A stretch of DNA of 64,000 nt from Roseivirga spongicola (GTDB lineage: Bacteria > Bacteroidota > Bacteroidia > Cytophagales > Cyclobacteriaceae). Position 1 is the stretch's first letter; every line of letters begins with the position of its first letter. The position numbers and the translations under genes are program-made. The notes under the pieces are model-generated. The model had not been told where the DNA came from. It saw only the letters and a program-made list of their open reading frames with translations, and made no database searches. This document shows positions 17,580-23,708 of the stretch, one piece after another. The stretch is from contig NZ_LRPC01000012.1 of assembly GCF_001592965.1 (NCBI RefSeq), positions 558,001 through 622,000 of the forward strand, given 5' to 3'.

Positions 17580-18479
17580 ATGGTTGAGAATTCGGTAAAT
17601 ATTAACGTTGGAATGTCAGTTTCTCAAAAGATTAGGTCTTTTGTAGAACTGATGAAGATGAGACTATCTCTGCTGGTAGCTTTTTCTTCTGCTTTCGGCT
17701 ATACTTTAGCTATGGGAGGAAGGGTTGACTGGTTGCAGTTAGCAGCACTCTTTGTTGGAGGTTGGCTCATTAGTGGAGCTTCTTGTACTGTAAACCAAGT
17801 GCTCGAAAAAGATTACGATAAGCTGATGAAGAGAACTCAAACCCGTCCGTTACCTACGGAAAGGTTGAATAACTCTGAATCGCTTTGGTTTGCATTGTTT
17901 ACGGCTATTGCTGGAATCTCATTATTATGGGCTTCCACAAACCTACTAACAGTTGGTTTGTCAGTGCTTTCTATGATATTGTATAGCTTTGTTTATACTC
18001 CCTTAAAAAGAGTAGGGCCAATAGCTGTTTTTGTCGGTGCTTTTCCTGGTGCACTGCCTCCTTTATTGGGTTGGACAGCTGCCACGGGTACCATTTCTCA
18101 TGAAGCATTAATCATCTTCGGTATTCAGTTTGTTTGGCAGTTCCCTCATTTCTGGGCTATTGCATGGGTGGCCGATGAAGATTATAAGAAGGCTGGTTTT
18201 AAACTTCTTCCTGTAAAAGGTGAGAAAGATATGAAAACCGCTTTCCAAATAATGACCTATACATTATTCCTCATTCCGCTAGGCTTGTTGCCAACGTATT
18301 TCGGATTGACAGGAATAAATTCTGCTGTGATAGCCACGGTATGTGGGGTGCTTTTCTTAGCATCCACTATTAAGTTAATGAAAGATCAGTCTCGTAAGTC
18401 AGCCCTAAGAATCATGTTTGGTTCTTTCTTGTACTTACCGATTGTTCAGATTGCGTATTTGTTGGATATGGTAAAGTGA
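17580..18479 (+). CDS. ctaB: Protohaem IX farnesyltransferase (haem O synthase)
   Basis: A 299-residue UbiA-family prenyltransferase with eight to nine helices. The first Asp-rich motif is NQVLEKDYDKLMKRT, and the second is ADEDYKKAGFKLLP. It adds the farnesyl tail to haem B, making haem O for CtaA. Only 2 bp separate it from ctaA, and its stop overlaps the next start. Length and motifs are standard. Confidence 0.96.
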   Translation: MVENSVNINVGMSVSQKIRSFVELMKMRLSLLVAFSSAFGYTLAMGGRVDWLQLAALFVGGWLISGASCTVNQVLEKDYDKLMKRTQTRPLPTERLNNSESLWFALFTAIAGISLLWASTNLLTVGLSVLSMILYSFVYTPLKRVGPIAVFVGAFPGALPPLLGWTAATGTISHEALIIFGIQFVWQFPHFWAIAWVADEDYKKAGFKLLPVKGEKDMKTAFQIMTYTLFLIPLGLLPTYFGLTGINSAVIATVCGVLFLASTIKLMKDQSRKSALRIMFGSFLYLPIVQIAYLLDMVK

Positions 18480-19066
18480 TGATGGCAGAAAATTACAAAT
18501 TGGTAGATGCTCCGGTAGAACAACCGCTTTCAATGCACCCTAAGAAGTTTGCATTGTGGCTGTTCATTGTTACCGTAGTGATGATATTTGCGGCATTTAC
18601 AAGTGCCCATATTGTAAGACAGGCGGATGGAGATTGGTTGATATATGACCTGCCTTCCATGCTTTGGTACACTTCAGGAATTATCATTTTGAGTAGTGTA
18701 TTTATGCAGTGGGCTTACATTGCAGCTAAAAAAGATAAGTTGGAGCAGGTAAAGCTTGCTTTAGGAATAACCACCATTCTAGGAATTTTATTCCTGTTTG
18801 GTCAATTGAAAGCTTGGGAGCAGATGGTAGACGCTAATGTTTACTTTACTGGAAACCCTGCAGGAAGCTTTTTATACATATTCACAGGTATACACGCTTT
18901 GCACCTAATTAGCGGTGTGATATATCTGATATATATGCTAATTTCGTCCTTAAGAAATAAAGTGCATTCTGAAAATATGCTCAATATGGAGATGTCTTCT
19001 ACGTGGTGGCATTTCTTGGGAGGACTTTGGATTTATTTGTTCATATTTTTATTGCTGAATCATTAA
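18479..19066 (+). CDS. Haem-copper oxidase subunit III, short form
   Basis: A 195-residue protein with five helices. Family signs are FTSAHIVRQADGDW, the FTGIHALHLISG helix and the final WWHFLGGLWIYLFIFLLL. It overlaps the ctaB stop by one base (TGATG). A GTG three bases earlier is possible but weaker. The gene after it is a second, longer subunit III. Such a pair is common in Bacteroidota oxidase operons; the short copy may be structural or an assembly factor. Confident on family, not on the division of labour. Confidence 0.9.
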   Translation: MMAENYKLVDAPVEQPLSMHPKKFALWLFIVTVVMIFAAFTSAHIVRQADGDWLIYDLPSMLWYTSGIIILSSVFMQWAYIAAKKDKLEQVKLALGITTILGILFLFGQLKAWEQMVDANVYFTGNPAGSFLYIFTGIHALHLISGVIYLIYMLISSLRNKVHSENMLNMEMSSTWWHFLGGLWIYLFIFLLLNH

Positions 19067-19081
19067 TAACTAACCCAAACT

Positions 19082-19849
19082 ATGGCAACTACTGCTACAA
19101 TGAGTAAAAGATCCCTATGGGGTGGTGGAGCTGTCCAGCCGCTGAAGGCGAGTTACGGAAAACTGATGATGTGGTTTTTCCTCGTGTCTGATGCCTTCAC
19201 CTTCTCTGGATTATTAATTGCTTATGCTTTCTTAAGATGGAGTGCTCCTGCGTATAATGGAGACCCTGAAGCATTTACTTTCTCTACTGAATACTGGCCT
19301 ATACCTGAAAAAGTATATGAGGCTTTCCCTGGTTTTCATGGGGTTGAACTTCCTCTAGTATTCGTTGGTCTGATGACCTTTATTCTCATTTTATCTTCTG
19401 TAACTATGGTATTGGCTGTAGAAGCAGGTCATAGAATGGATAAAAAAGCGGTAGTAAAGTGGATGCTTTGGACAATTATTGGTGGTTTCGCTTTCTTGAG
19501 CTGTCAGGCTTGGGAGTGGTCTCACTTTATTTCAGGTACCGATACTGCAACTATCAGTGATGTGATGGTTAATGGTATCTGGAAAGAAAATTATGAGATT
19601 TTCGGAGCTAACTTAACTTTCAATCAATACGGACCGCCAGCATTTGCTGCTTTATTCTTCTTCATTACTGGTTTCCACGGTTTCCACGTATTCTCTGGAG
19701 TTGTATTGAACGTAATTATTTTCTTCAATGCTGCTACAGGAGTTTATGAAAGAAGAGGCCATTATGAGATGGTTGAAAAAGTAGGCCTTTACTGGCACTT
19801 TGTAGACCTCGTTTGGGTATTCGTATTTACTTTCTTCTACTTGATCTAA
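19082..19849 (+). CDS. coxC: Cytochrome c oxidase subunit III, long form
   Basis: A 255-residue membrane protein of the CoxC/CyoC family with about seven predicted helices. Conserved blocks include MMWFFLVSDAFTFSGLL near the N-terminus, FLSCQAWEWSHFI, ITGFHGFHVFSGV, and YWHFVDLVWVFVFTFFYL at the end. Compared with the short form it has an extra hydrophilic loop (about residues 56-87). Subunit III stabilises subunit I and its proton entry. It lies 15 bp after the short form and 13 bp before subunit IV. Confidence 0.94.
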   Translation: MATTATMSKRSLWGGGAVQPLKASYGKLMMWFFLVSDAFTFSGLLIAYAFLRWSAPAYNGDPEAFTFSTEYWPIPEKVYEAFPGFHGVELPLVFVGLMTFILILSSVTMVLAVEAGHRMDKKAVVKWMLWTIIGGFAFLSCQAWEWSHFISGTDTATISDVMVNGIWKENYEIFGANLTFNQYGPPAFAALFFFITGFHGFHVFSGVVLNVIIFFNAATGVYERRGHYEMVEKVGLYWHFVDLVWVFVFTFFYLI

Positions 19850-19862
19850 AAGACTTTTTATA

Positions 19863-20237
19863 ATGGAACAAGCAACAACTAACGTACAAGTTCAACCTGT
19901 TGATAAGGCTAAAATCTGGGGTATCTGGAAAGTTGCTCTTATCTTAGCAGTGGTTACTGGTATAGAATATGTCTTCGCCTTTCAAATGGAGGCAGGCGCA
20001 TTAAGAAACGTTATCTTCATTGGCTTAACAATTGTTAAAGCATTCTACATTGTAGCTGAGTTTATGCACTTGGGTCATGAGGTAAAGGGTCTTGTGTATT
20101 CAATCATTCTTCCAATGATTTTCATTCTATGGCTTATCATGGCCTTGGTGAATTTGGAAGGCGCAGCTATTAAAGACGCTCGTGGTATTGTAGACTACGA
20201 AGGCGATGGTATTGAGCATGTAGATGAAGAACACTAA
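19863..20237 (+). CDS. Cytochrome c oxidase subunit IV family protein
   Basis: A 124-residue protein with three helices (about 20-38, 48-67 and 76-96) of the prokaryotic subunit IV family. KAFYIVAEFMHLGHEVKG is the signature helix. The N-terminus is hydrophilic and the C-terminus acidic. It is the last structural oxidase gene, ending 27 bp before a hairpin with a T run. Confidence 0.92.
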   Translation: MEQATTNVQVQPVDKAKIWGIWKVALILAVVTGIEYVFAFQMEAGALRNVIFIGLTIVKAFYIVAEFMHLGHEVKGLVYSIILPMIFILWLIMALVNLEGAAIKDARGIVDYEGDGIEHVDEEH

Positions 20238-20264
20238 GCGAAATATTAGATTTATATAAATCAA

Positions 20265-20295
20265 AATCAGGCTGAACACATTGGCCTGATTTTTT
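20265..20295 (+). terminator. Terminator or attenuator after the oxidase genes
   Basis: AATCAGGC pairs with GCCTGATT across an 11-nt loop, and the T run continues to 20295. The next gene starts only 13 bp later with no separate promoter visible, so read-through is likely and this may set the dose of the downstream assembly genes. Confidence 0.75.
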
Positions 20296-20307
20296 AGTTT
20301 ATACAGT

Positions 20308-20913
20308 ATGCGTAAAAAGTCTGTCTTTCTCTTCTTACTTATTGCCTTGCCGGTTATCATCTTTCTTTTTTTAAAGTCATTCGGCAGAAATGAGTTTACA
20401 ATACCTGTCTATTACGAACAAGGACTTGGAGACTCACTAAGTACCCCTTGTTTAGATAAGGCTAAAGAGCAGTATGTGGTGAACAACCCGTTAGTTCAAA
20501 AAGGAGAGATTAACATAATTCATTTTGAAAGATTGGATGGGCCTGTGTTAAAGACTCGGCTGGAGGAATTAGAACGGGTTCAAGATGTGTTCTTTAATGA
20601 TGACGAAATTAACCTGAGCACATATCTTAATGGTTCCAGTATTGCGTTAAGCGATATCACGGATTATGACCGGAGAATTCAGTTTCAAGATCAATTCTGG
20701 AAGATTAATGAAGTAGACTCCACAGCTTGGGCTAACCTTAAATATTGCTCAGTGGCTATGACCAACCTGGATAATAGAGTTGTTTTGGTAGATAAGCAGA
20801 ACCGAATAAGGGGATATTACAATATTATTGAGCGTGAAGAAACAGACAGGCTCATACTTGAGTTAAGAATTTTAAAAACCGAAGAAGATAATGTCGGAGC
20901 AGTTGGAGAGTAA
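20308..20913 (+). CDS. Sco-like protein lacking the copper-binding CxxxC
   Basis: A 201-residue protein with an N-terminal anchor (about 5-23). The end, VVLVDKQNRIRGYYNIIE, matches the last strand and helix of Sco1/PrrC thioredoxin-like copper chaperones, and the position after the oxidase genes fits. However, the CxxxCP motif is missing: the matching strand reads INIIHFER. Cysteines occur only singly (residues 50 and 149). It may act as a structural assembly factor rather than a copper donor, or it may be a different thioredoxin-fold protein. It overlaps DUF420 by 23 bp. Confidence 0.6.
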   Translation: MRKKSVFLFLLIALPVIIFLFLKSFGRNEFTIPVYYEQGLGDSLSTPCLDKAKEQYVVNNPLVQKGEINIIHFERLDGPVLKTRLEELERVQDVFFNDDEINLSTYLNGSSIALSDITDYDRRIQFQDQFWKINEVDSTAWANLKYCSVAMTNLDNRVVLVDKQNRIRGYYNIIEREETDRLILELRILKTEEDNVGAVGE

Positions 20914-21427
20914 GAAGTCTATGCTATGGATTAGGGTTTTATCTATAGCTATCCCATTGGCTGTAGCAGTATTGCTATCGTTACCCACCAAGTTAGATTT
21001 GGGAGACTGGGTATATAATTTGCCACATGCTATTGGAGCCATTAATACACTAACTTCAATTTGTTTAATAGTGGCTTTTGTGGCTATTAAGAAGAAGAAT
21101 ATCGCACTTCATAAAAAGATGAACAGTGCAGCTTTTATTCTAGGAGCAATCTTCTTGGTGTTATACGTAATTTATCACGCAAGTGCTGAATCAACAGCTT
21201 TTGGTGGAGATGATACAACCAAGTACATCTATTATTTCTTCTTAATTACTCATATTCTACTTTCGATAGGAGTTGTACCATTGGTGCTTTTGGCTTTCTT
21301 CTATGCTTTAAATGGAATGATTGAAAGGCATAAGCGAATTGTGAAATACACCTTTCCTATTTGGCTTTACGTTTCTGTAACTGGAGTTACAGTATACTTA
21401 ATGATTAGCCCTTATTATGCACATTAA
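20891..21427 (+). CDS. DUF420 membrane protein (CtaM-like)
   Basis: A 178-residue protein with four to five helices. PHAIGAINTLTSICLIVAFV, IALHKKMNSAAF and ITHILLSIGVVPLVLL contain the spaced histidines typical of DUF420. In Firmicutes the relative CtaM is needed for an active haem-copper oxidase; the same role here is an inference supported by gene order. It overlaps the Sco-like gene by 23 bp. Confidence 0.88.
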   Translation: MSEQLESKKSMLWIRVLSIAIPLAVAVLLSLPTKLDLGDWVYNLPHAIGAINTLTSICLIVAFVAIKKKNIALHKKMNSAAFILGAIFLVLYVIYHASAESTAFGGDDTTKYIYYFFLITHILLSIGVVPLVLLAFFYALNGMIERHKRIVKYTFPIWLYVSVTGVTVYLMISPYYAH

Positions 21428-21450
21428 TCGGATTTCAGTGGTTTAAAACT

Positions 21451-21458
21451 TACCTTTG
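21451..21458 (+). promoter_or_regulatory. -7 promoter element abutting a start codon
   Basis: TACCTTTG, the same form as at rpsA and actA, lies 4 bp before the ATG at 21463. A transcript from it would begin at or next to the ATG, so it would be leaderless. It could also be a chance match. Confidence 0.45.
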
Positions 21459-21462
21459 AGCG

Positions 21463-21732
21463 ATGTTAAAACGGATTAAAAGATACTTGTTGACCTTGAC
21501 TTTGCTAGTATTAGCAGCAAGTCAAAGCTTTGCACAATGTGCAATGTGTAGAGGCTCTGTAGAGTCTTCAGTGAGTGCTGGAGATACCTCTATGGCGGCC
21601 AATCTAAATCTTGGTATACTATATCTATTTTTTGCGCCTTATGTTTTAGCTGCGGTAATCGCTTATATCTGGTACAAAGCGAGTAAGAAAAATGTCAAAA
21701 AGACCCAAGCTACTGGCAGTTTTGCAGGGTAG
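21463..21732 (+). CDS. Small membrane protein with CAMCRG motif
   Basis: An 89-residue protein with a signal sequence (about 8-24, cut near SFAQ), then CAMCRGSVES straight after it, a helix at about 50-70 and a basic tail. Two cysteines two apart at the mature N-terminus would face the periplasm. The family is not known to me by function; position between DUF420 and DUF983 in an oxidase operon suggests oxidase assembly or thiol chemistry. The 3' end overlaps DUF983 by 41 bp in another frame. Confidence 0.7.
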   Translation: MLKRIKRYLLTLTLLVLAASQSFAQCAMCRGSVESSVSAGDTSMAANLNLGILYLFFAPYVLAAVIAYIWYKASKKNVKKTQATGSFAG

Positions 21733-22072
21733 ATGCCCTCAATGCAGAGAAGGTAAACTTTTTCCGCATGCTGCTTATAACCTTACCAAATTCACAAAGA
21801 TTAATGAGCATTGCTCCTCTTGTGGAGTTAAGTTCGAAAGAGAGCCTCGTTTCTTTGATGGAGCTATGTATATAAGCTATGGCTTATCGGTAGGTCTTTT
21901 TCTTGTATCTGCATTTATCATATATATGTTCTTTCATCCTGTATCGGAAAACGTTTATATGATAGCCATCATTTCAGAGGTGGTTTTGCTGTACCCAATC
22001 ATGTTTCGCTCTTCACGTGTTTTCTACCTCTATATTTTTGGAGGATTGAAGTACGGAGGAAAGAAGAAGTAA
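21692..22072 (+). CDS. DUF983 zinc-ribbon membrane protein
   Basis: A 126-residue protein. A zinc ribbon of CPQCREGKLF (about 15-24) and CSSCGVKFEREPRFFDGAM (about 41-59) is followed by two helices (about 62-84 and 88-112). These are the DUF983 marks; the function is unknown, though it is often near oxidase genes. The last 69 bp, including the stop, occur again at 23154-23222 with two mismatches, which marks the edge of an inserted or duplicated segment. Confidence 0.88.
   Translation: MSKRPKLLAVLQGRCPQCREGKLFPHAAYNLTKFTKINEHCSSCGVKFEREPRFFDGAMYISYGLSVGLFLVSAFIIYMFFHPVSENVYMIAIISEVVLLYPIMFRSSRVFYLYIFGGLKYGGKKK
22004..22072 (+). repeat. Left copy of 69-bp direct repeat (DUF983 3' end)
   Basis: Identical to 23154-23222 at 67 of 69 positions, offset exactly 1150 bp. 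It ends at the TAA of DUF983. The two copies bracket the minus-strand small-gene island. Confidence 0.9.
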
Positions 22073-22080
22073 ATTTGTTG

Positions 22081-22241
22081 TTAACGTCTCCTTCCTTCTT
22101 GATCGCCTTCCAGAAAGGCTTGTGCATTGTCGACCCAATTCAATACAGCATCAATAATAAAGATTAATACCCCGCTTTCGTTTATTCTTTACTTTACTCG
22201 AATGATAGTAGTTTAAAACTGAGCTTATACGGAGTCATCAT
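22081..22241 (-). pseudogene. Possible decayed bacteriocin-like peptide precursor
   Basis: On the minus strand an ATG at 22241 opens 15 codons (MMTPYKLSFKLLSFE) to a stop. A second frame then carries SKE-like and INESG sequence and reads on as VLIFIIDAVLNWVDNAQAFL, ending EGDQEGRRR at 22081. A leader rich in Leu, Ser and Glu, an ESG junction and a hydrophobic core ending in a charged Gly-rich tail recall double-glycine-leader peptides of Bacteroidota. One base lost and one nonsense change near 22189-22196 would explain the break. Both the gene and its decay are inferred from reading alone. Confidence 0.3.
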
Positions 22242-22273
22242 AATCTTTTGTGATTATTTAAAGAACCTATCGT

Positions 22274-22768
22274 TCACATTGTTAATTCATCCACTATAAA
22301 TCCAATCAGATTACTAATAGCATGTATGAGGGTTACACTCCAGAAGGCACTGCTTATGCCTTTCCATTTCGATATAAACCAGTAAACCCAAGCAAAGTAA
22401 ACCCCAATCACTATCATTACTAGAACATAATAGATATTGTAATTATGAGTTAAACCGAACAGTATACCTGCGACTAAAATGGAGACATGTTTTATGTATT
22501 TGGTTTTATTAAGAGTGAATTGAAAAAACTCTATAAGGAAAAATTGAAAAATAAAGGTTTCAACTATTGGAGCTATAATTACACTAAGAATAAAAATATT
22601 CACCAGTGATAGGTTCTGTAGAAAATCAACTTCTGTTAAAGAGTTATCTATTGATTCTAGGATGTAAGAGAATAAAAATATAATTCCAATTTGGAATATT
22701 GAAAGAATTGATACTACACGGCTTAAACTAAATGACTGCAGTCTATATTCTACCCTATCTATTTTCAT
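22274..22768 (-). CDS. CPBP-family intramembrane protein, variant active site
   Basis: A 164-residue membrane protein with four to five helices. The three CPBP (CAAX protease and bacteriocin-processing) motifs can be placed: IVETFIFQFFLIEFF for the first, FGLTHNYN for the second and LIHAISNLIGF for the third. The first motif has one Glu and a Gln where the family has EExxxR, so catalysis may be changed or lost; the histidines remain. CPBP proteins near bacteriocin genes act as self-immunity or processing factors. It starts 22 bp after a 54-residue membrane ORF on the same strand. AT content is above that of the neighbours. Confidence 0.7.
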   Translation of the reverse strand: MKIDRVEYRLQSFSLSRVVSILSIFQIGIIFLFSYILESIDNSLTEVDFLQNLSLVNIFILSVIIAPIVETFIFQFFLIEFFQFTLNKTKYIKHVSILVAGILFGLTHNYNIYYVLVMIVIGVYFAWVYWFISKWKGISSAFWSVTLIHAISNLIGFIVDELTM

Positions 22769-22790
22769 TCTTAATAAGAATTAAGGGCCG

Positions 22791-22955
22791 TCAGTGTATT
22801 TTATTATGGATTTTGAAAAATAAGAAAATACAAATACCACCTATGCAAAAATCTATTATAAAATCTTTAGATACGCCTTGGGTGAAAAAAATACTAATTG
22901 AATTGATAAGAAGTATTACTCCAATTATCAAAAGTGTTTTTATCCAAACCTTCAT
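22791..22955 (-). CDS. Small two-helix membrane protein, 54 residues
   Basis: ATG at 22955 to TGA at 22791. Two hydrophobic helices (about 5-25 and 34-48) are split by the short loop FTQGVSKD; the ends are basic. No known family is evident. It lies 22 bp ahead of the CPBP gene on the same strand, a spacing typical of an operon, which argues that it is real. Immunity-type membrane peptides have this shape, but that is only a suggestion. The longer open frame on the opposite strand (22732-23007) has no family signature and is judged spurious. Confidence 0.45.
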   Translation of the reverse strand: MKVWIKTLLIIGVILLINSISIFFTQGVSKDFIIDFCIGGICIFLFFKIHNKIH

Positions 22956-23019
22956 TAAAGTAGTTTTTAAATTTTCAAAAAAATACTGTCTGACAGTAAG
23001 CTCTTAATTTCTAAATGAA

Positions 23020-23166
23020 CTATGTGCCCCTCAAAAAAACATCTTCAGCAGCCCTAAGTAATCCAGCAGCTATAGCAATTCTACCTGCAATCGTCCAAAA
23101 GTCAACATTGCTGTGCTTCAGATCAGATGAGTTCAGTTCCCTGATTTGATAATTTTCGCTCTTCAC
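23020..23166 (-). CDS. Possible leader-bearing, bacteriocin-like peptide, 48 residues
   Basis: A GTG at 23166 gives a 48-residue ORF. Residues 5-18, NYQIRELNSSDLKH, look like the leader of double-glycine-type precursors (LxELxxxEL pattern), and FWTIAGRIAIAAGLLRAAED is an amphipathic, small-residue-rich core. A GG cleavage site is not present (HSNVDF stands there). The first few codons come from the antisense of the duplicated DUF983 end, so the original start seems to have been cut off by that junction. It could be a chimera still translated or a dead remnant. Confidence 0.35.
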   Translation of the reverse strand: MKSENYQIRELNSSDLKHSNVDFWTIAGRIAIAAGLLRAAEDVFLRGT

Positions 23167-23222
23167 GTGTTTTCTACCTCTATATTTTTGGAGAATTGAA
23201 ATACGGAGGAAAGAAGAAGTAA
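23154..23222 (+). repeat. Right copy of 69-bp direct repeat (DUF983 3' end)
   Basis: Matches 22004-22072 at 67 of 69 positions and still encodes the last 22 residues of DUF983 in frame with its TAA, with one Gly to Glu change. No upstream part of DUF983 precedes it. Confidence 0.9.
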
Positions 23223-23329
23223 TAAGAAAGATGCTATTAGAAAGTAAGGTAGTTCTCACCGTAACTTCAGAGTTCTAATATTGGCCTCCTACGTGATGAT
23301 TTAGTCTATATGCTTAGAGCTCTAACCTT

Positions 23330-23473
23330 TTAATTTCCTAGCATCGGCTCACCTTGTAGACCAGCTAAGAAGCTATCCCATTCTACTATTACACTAACAG
23401 TAATCAACAAAAATGCAGCTATACCAATGTATAGTAAAACCTTCTTTGTTTTAAGTCTTTTTAACCTGCTCAT
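23330..23473 (-). CDS. Small membrane peptide, 47 residues
   Basis: ATG at 23473 to TAA at 23330. A basic N-terminus (MSRLKRLKTKK) is followed by one helix (about 12-30), then EWDSFLAGLQGEPMLGN. A single-helix peptide with a WDSFxxGLxG tail recalls short peptides found among Bacteroidota bacteriocin clusters. It lies beyond the right repeat copy, on the same strand as the other island genes. No upstream promoter is evident. It may be a real small gene; function unknown. Confidence 0.4.
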   Translation of the reverse strand: MSRLKRLKTKKVLLYIGIAAFLLITVSVIVEWDSFLAGLQGEPMLGN

Positions 23474-23630
23474 ATTTAATGTTTATTGGTTTTATATGAT
23501 TCGTTAAATATATAATTTTATTTAAATAGTAATAAAAAAGAGGGTGATTATGTGAGGGACAAAGTATCAACTCTCGTGTTTGTAGTTTCAATCATTCGCT
23601 TTTCTCTCTGAGAACTTCATTTAGGTAGTA
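23474..23630. other. AT-rich spacer
   Basis: No gene, hairpin or clear promoter is visible between the small minus-strand ORF and the promoter of the histidine kinase. Confidence 0.4.
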
Positions 23631-23638
23631 TTTTTGCT
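23631..23638 (+). promoter_or_regulatory. -7 promoter element for the histidine kinase
   Basis: TATTTTTG matches TAnnTTTG and lies 70 bp before the TTG start at 23709. Confidence 0.4.
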
Positions 23639-23708
23639 ATGAATGTGCTAATTCGCATCAAGCGAGAAATTATTAGTAGATTCCCATATCCCTAAAGGCA
23701 AAGCAGAC

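Noticed and set aside
22732-23007. A 91-codon plus-strand open frame opposite the CPBP region
   Set aside because: A better supported minus-strand ORF with operon spacing covers the same DNA, and the plus frame has a patchy hydrophobic pattern and no start context.
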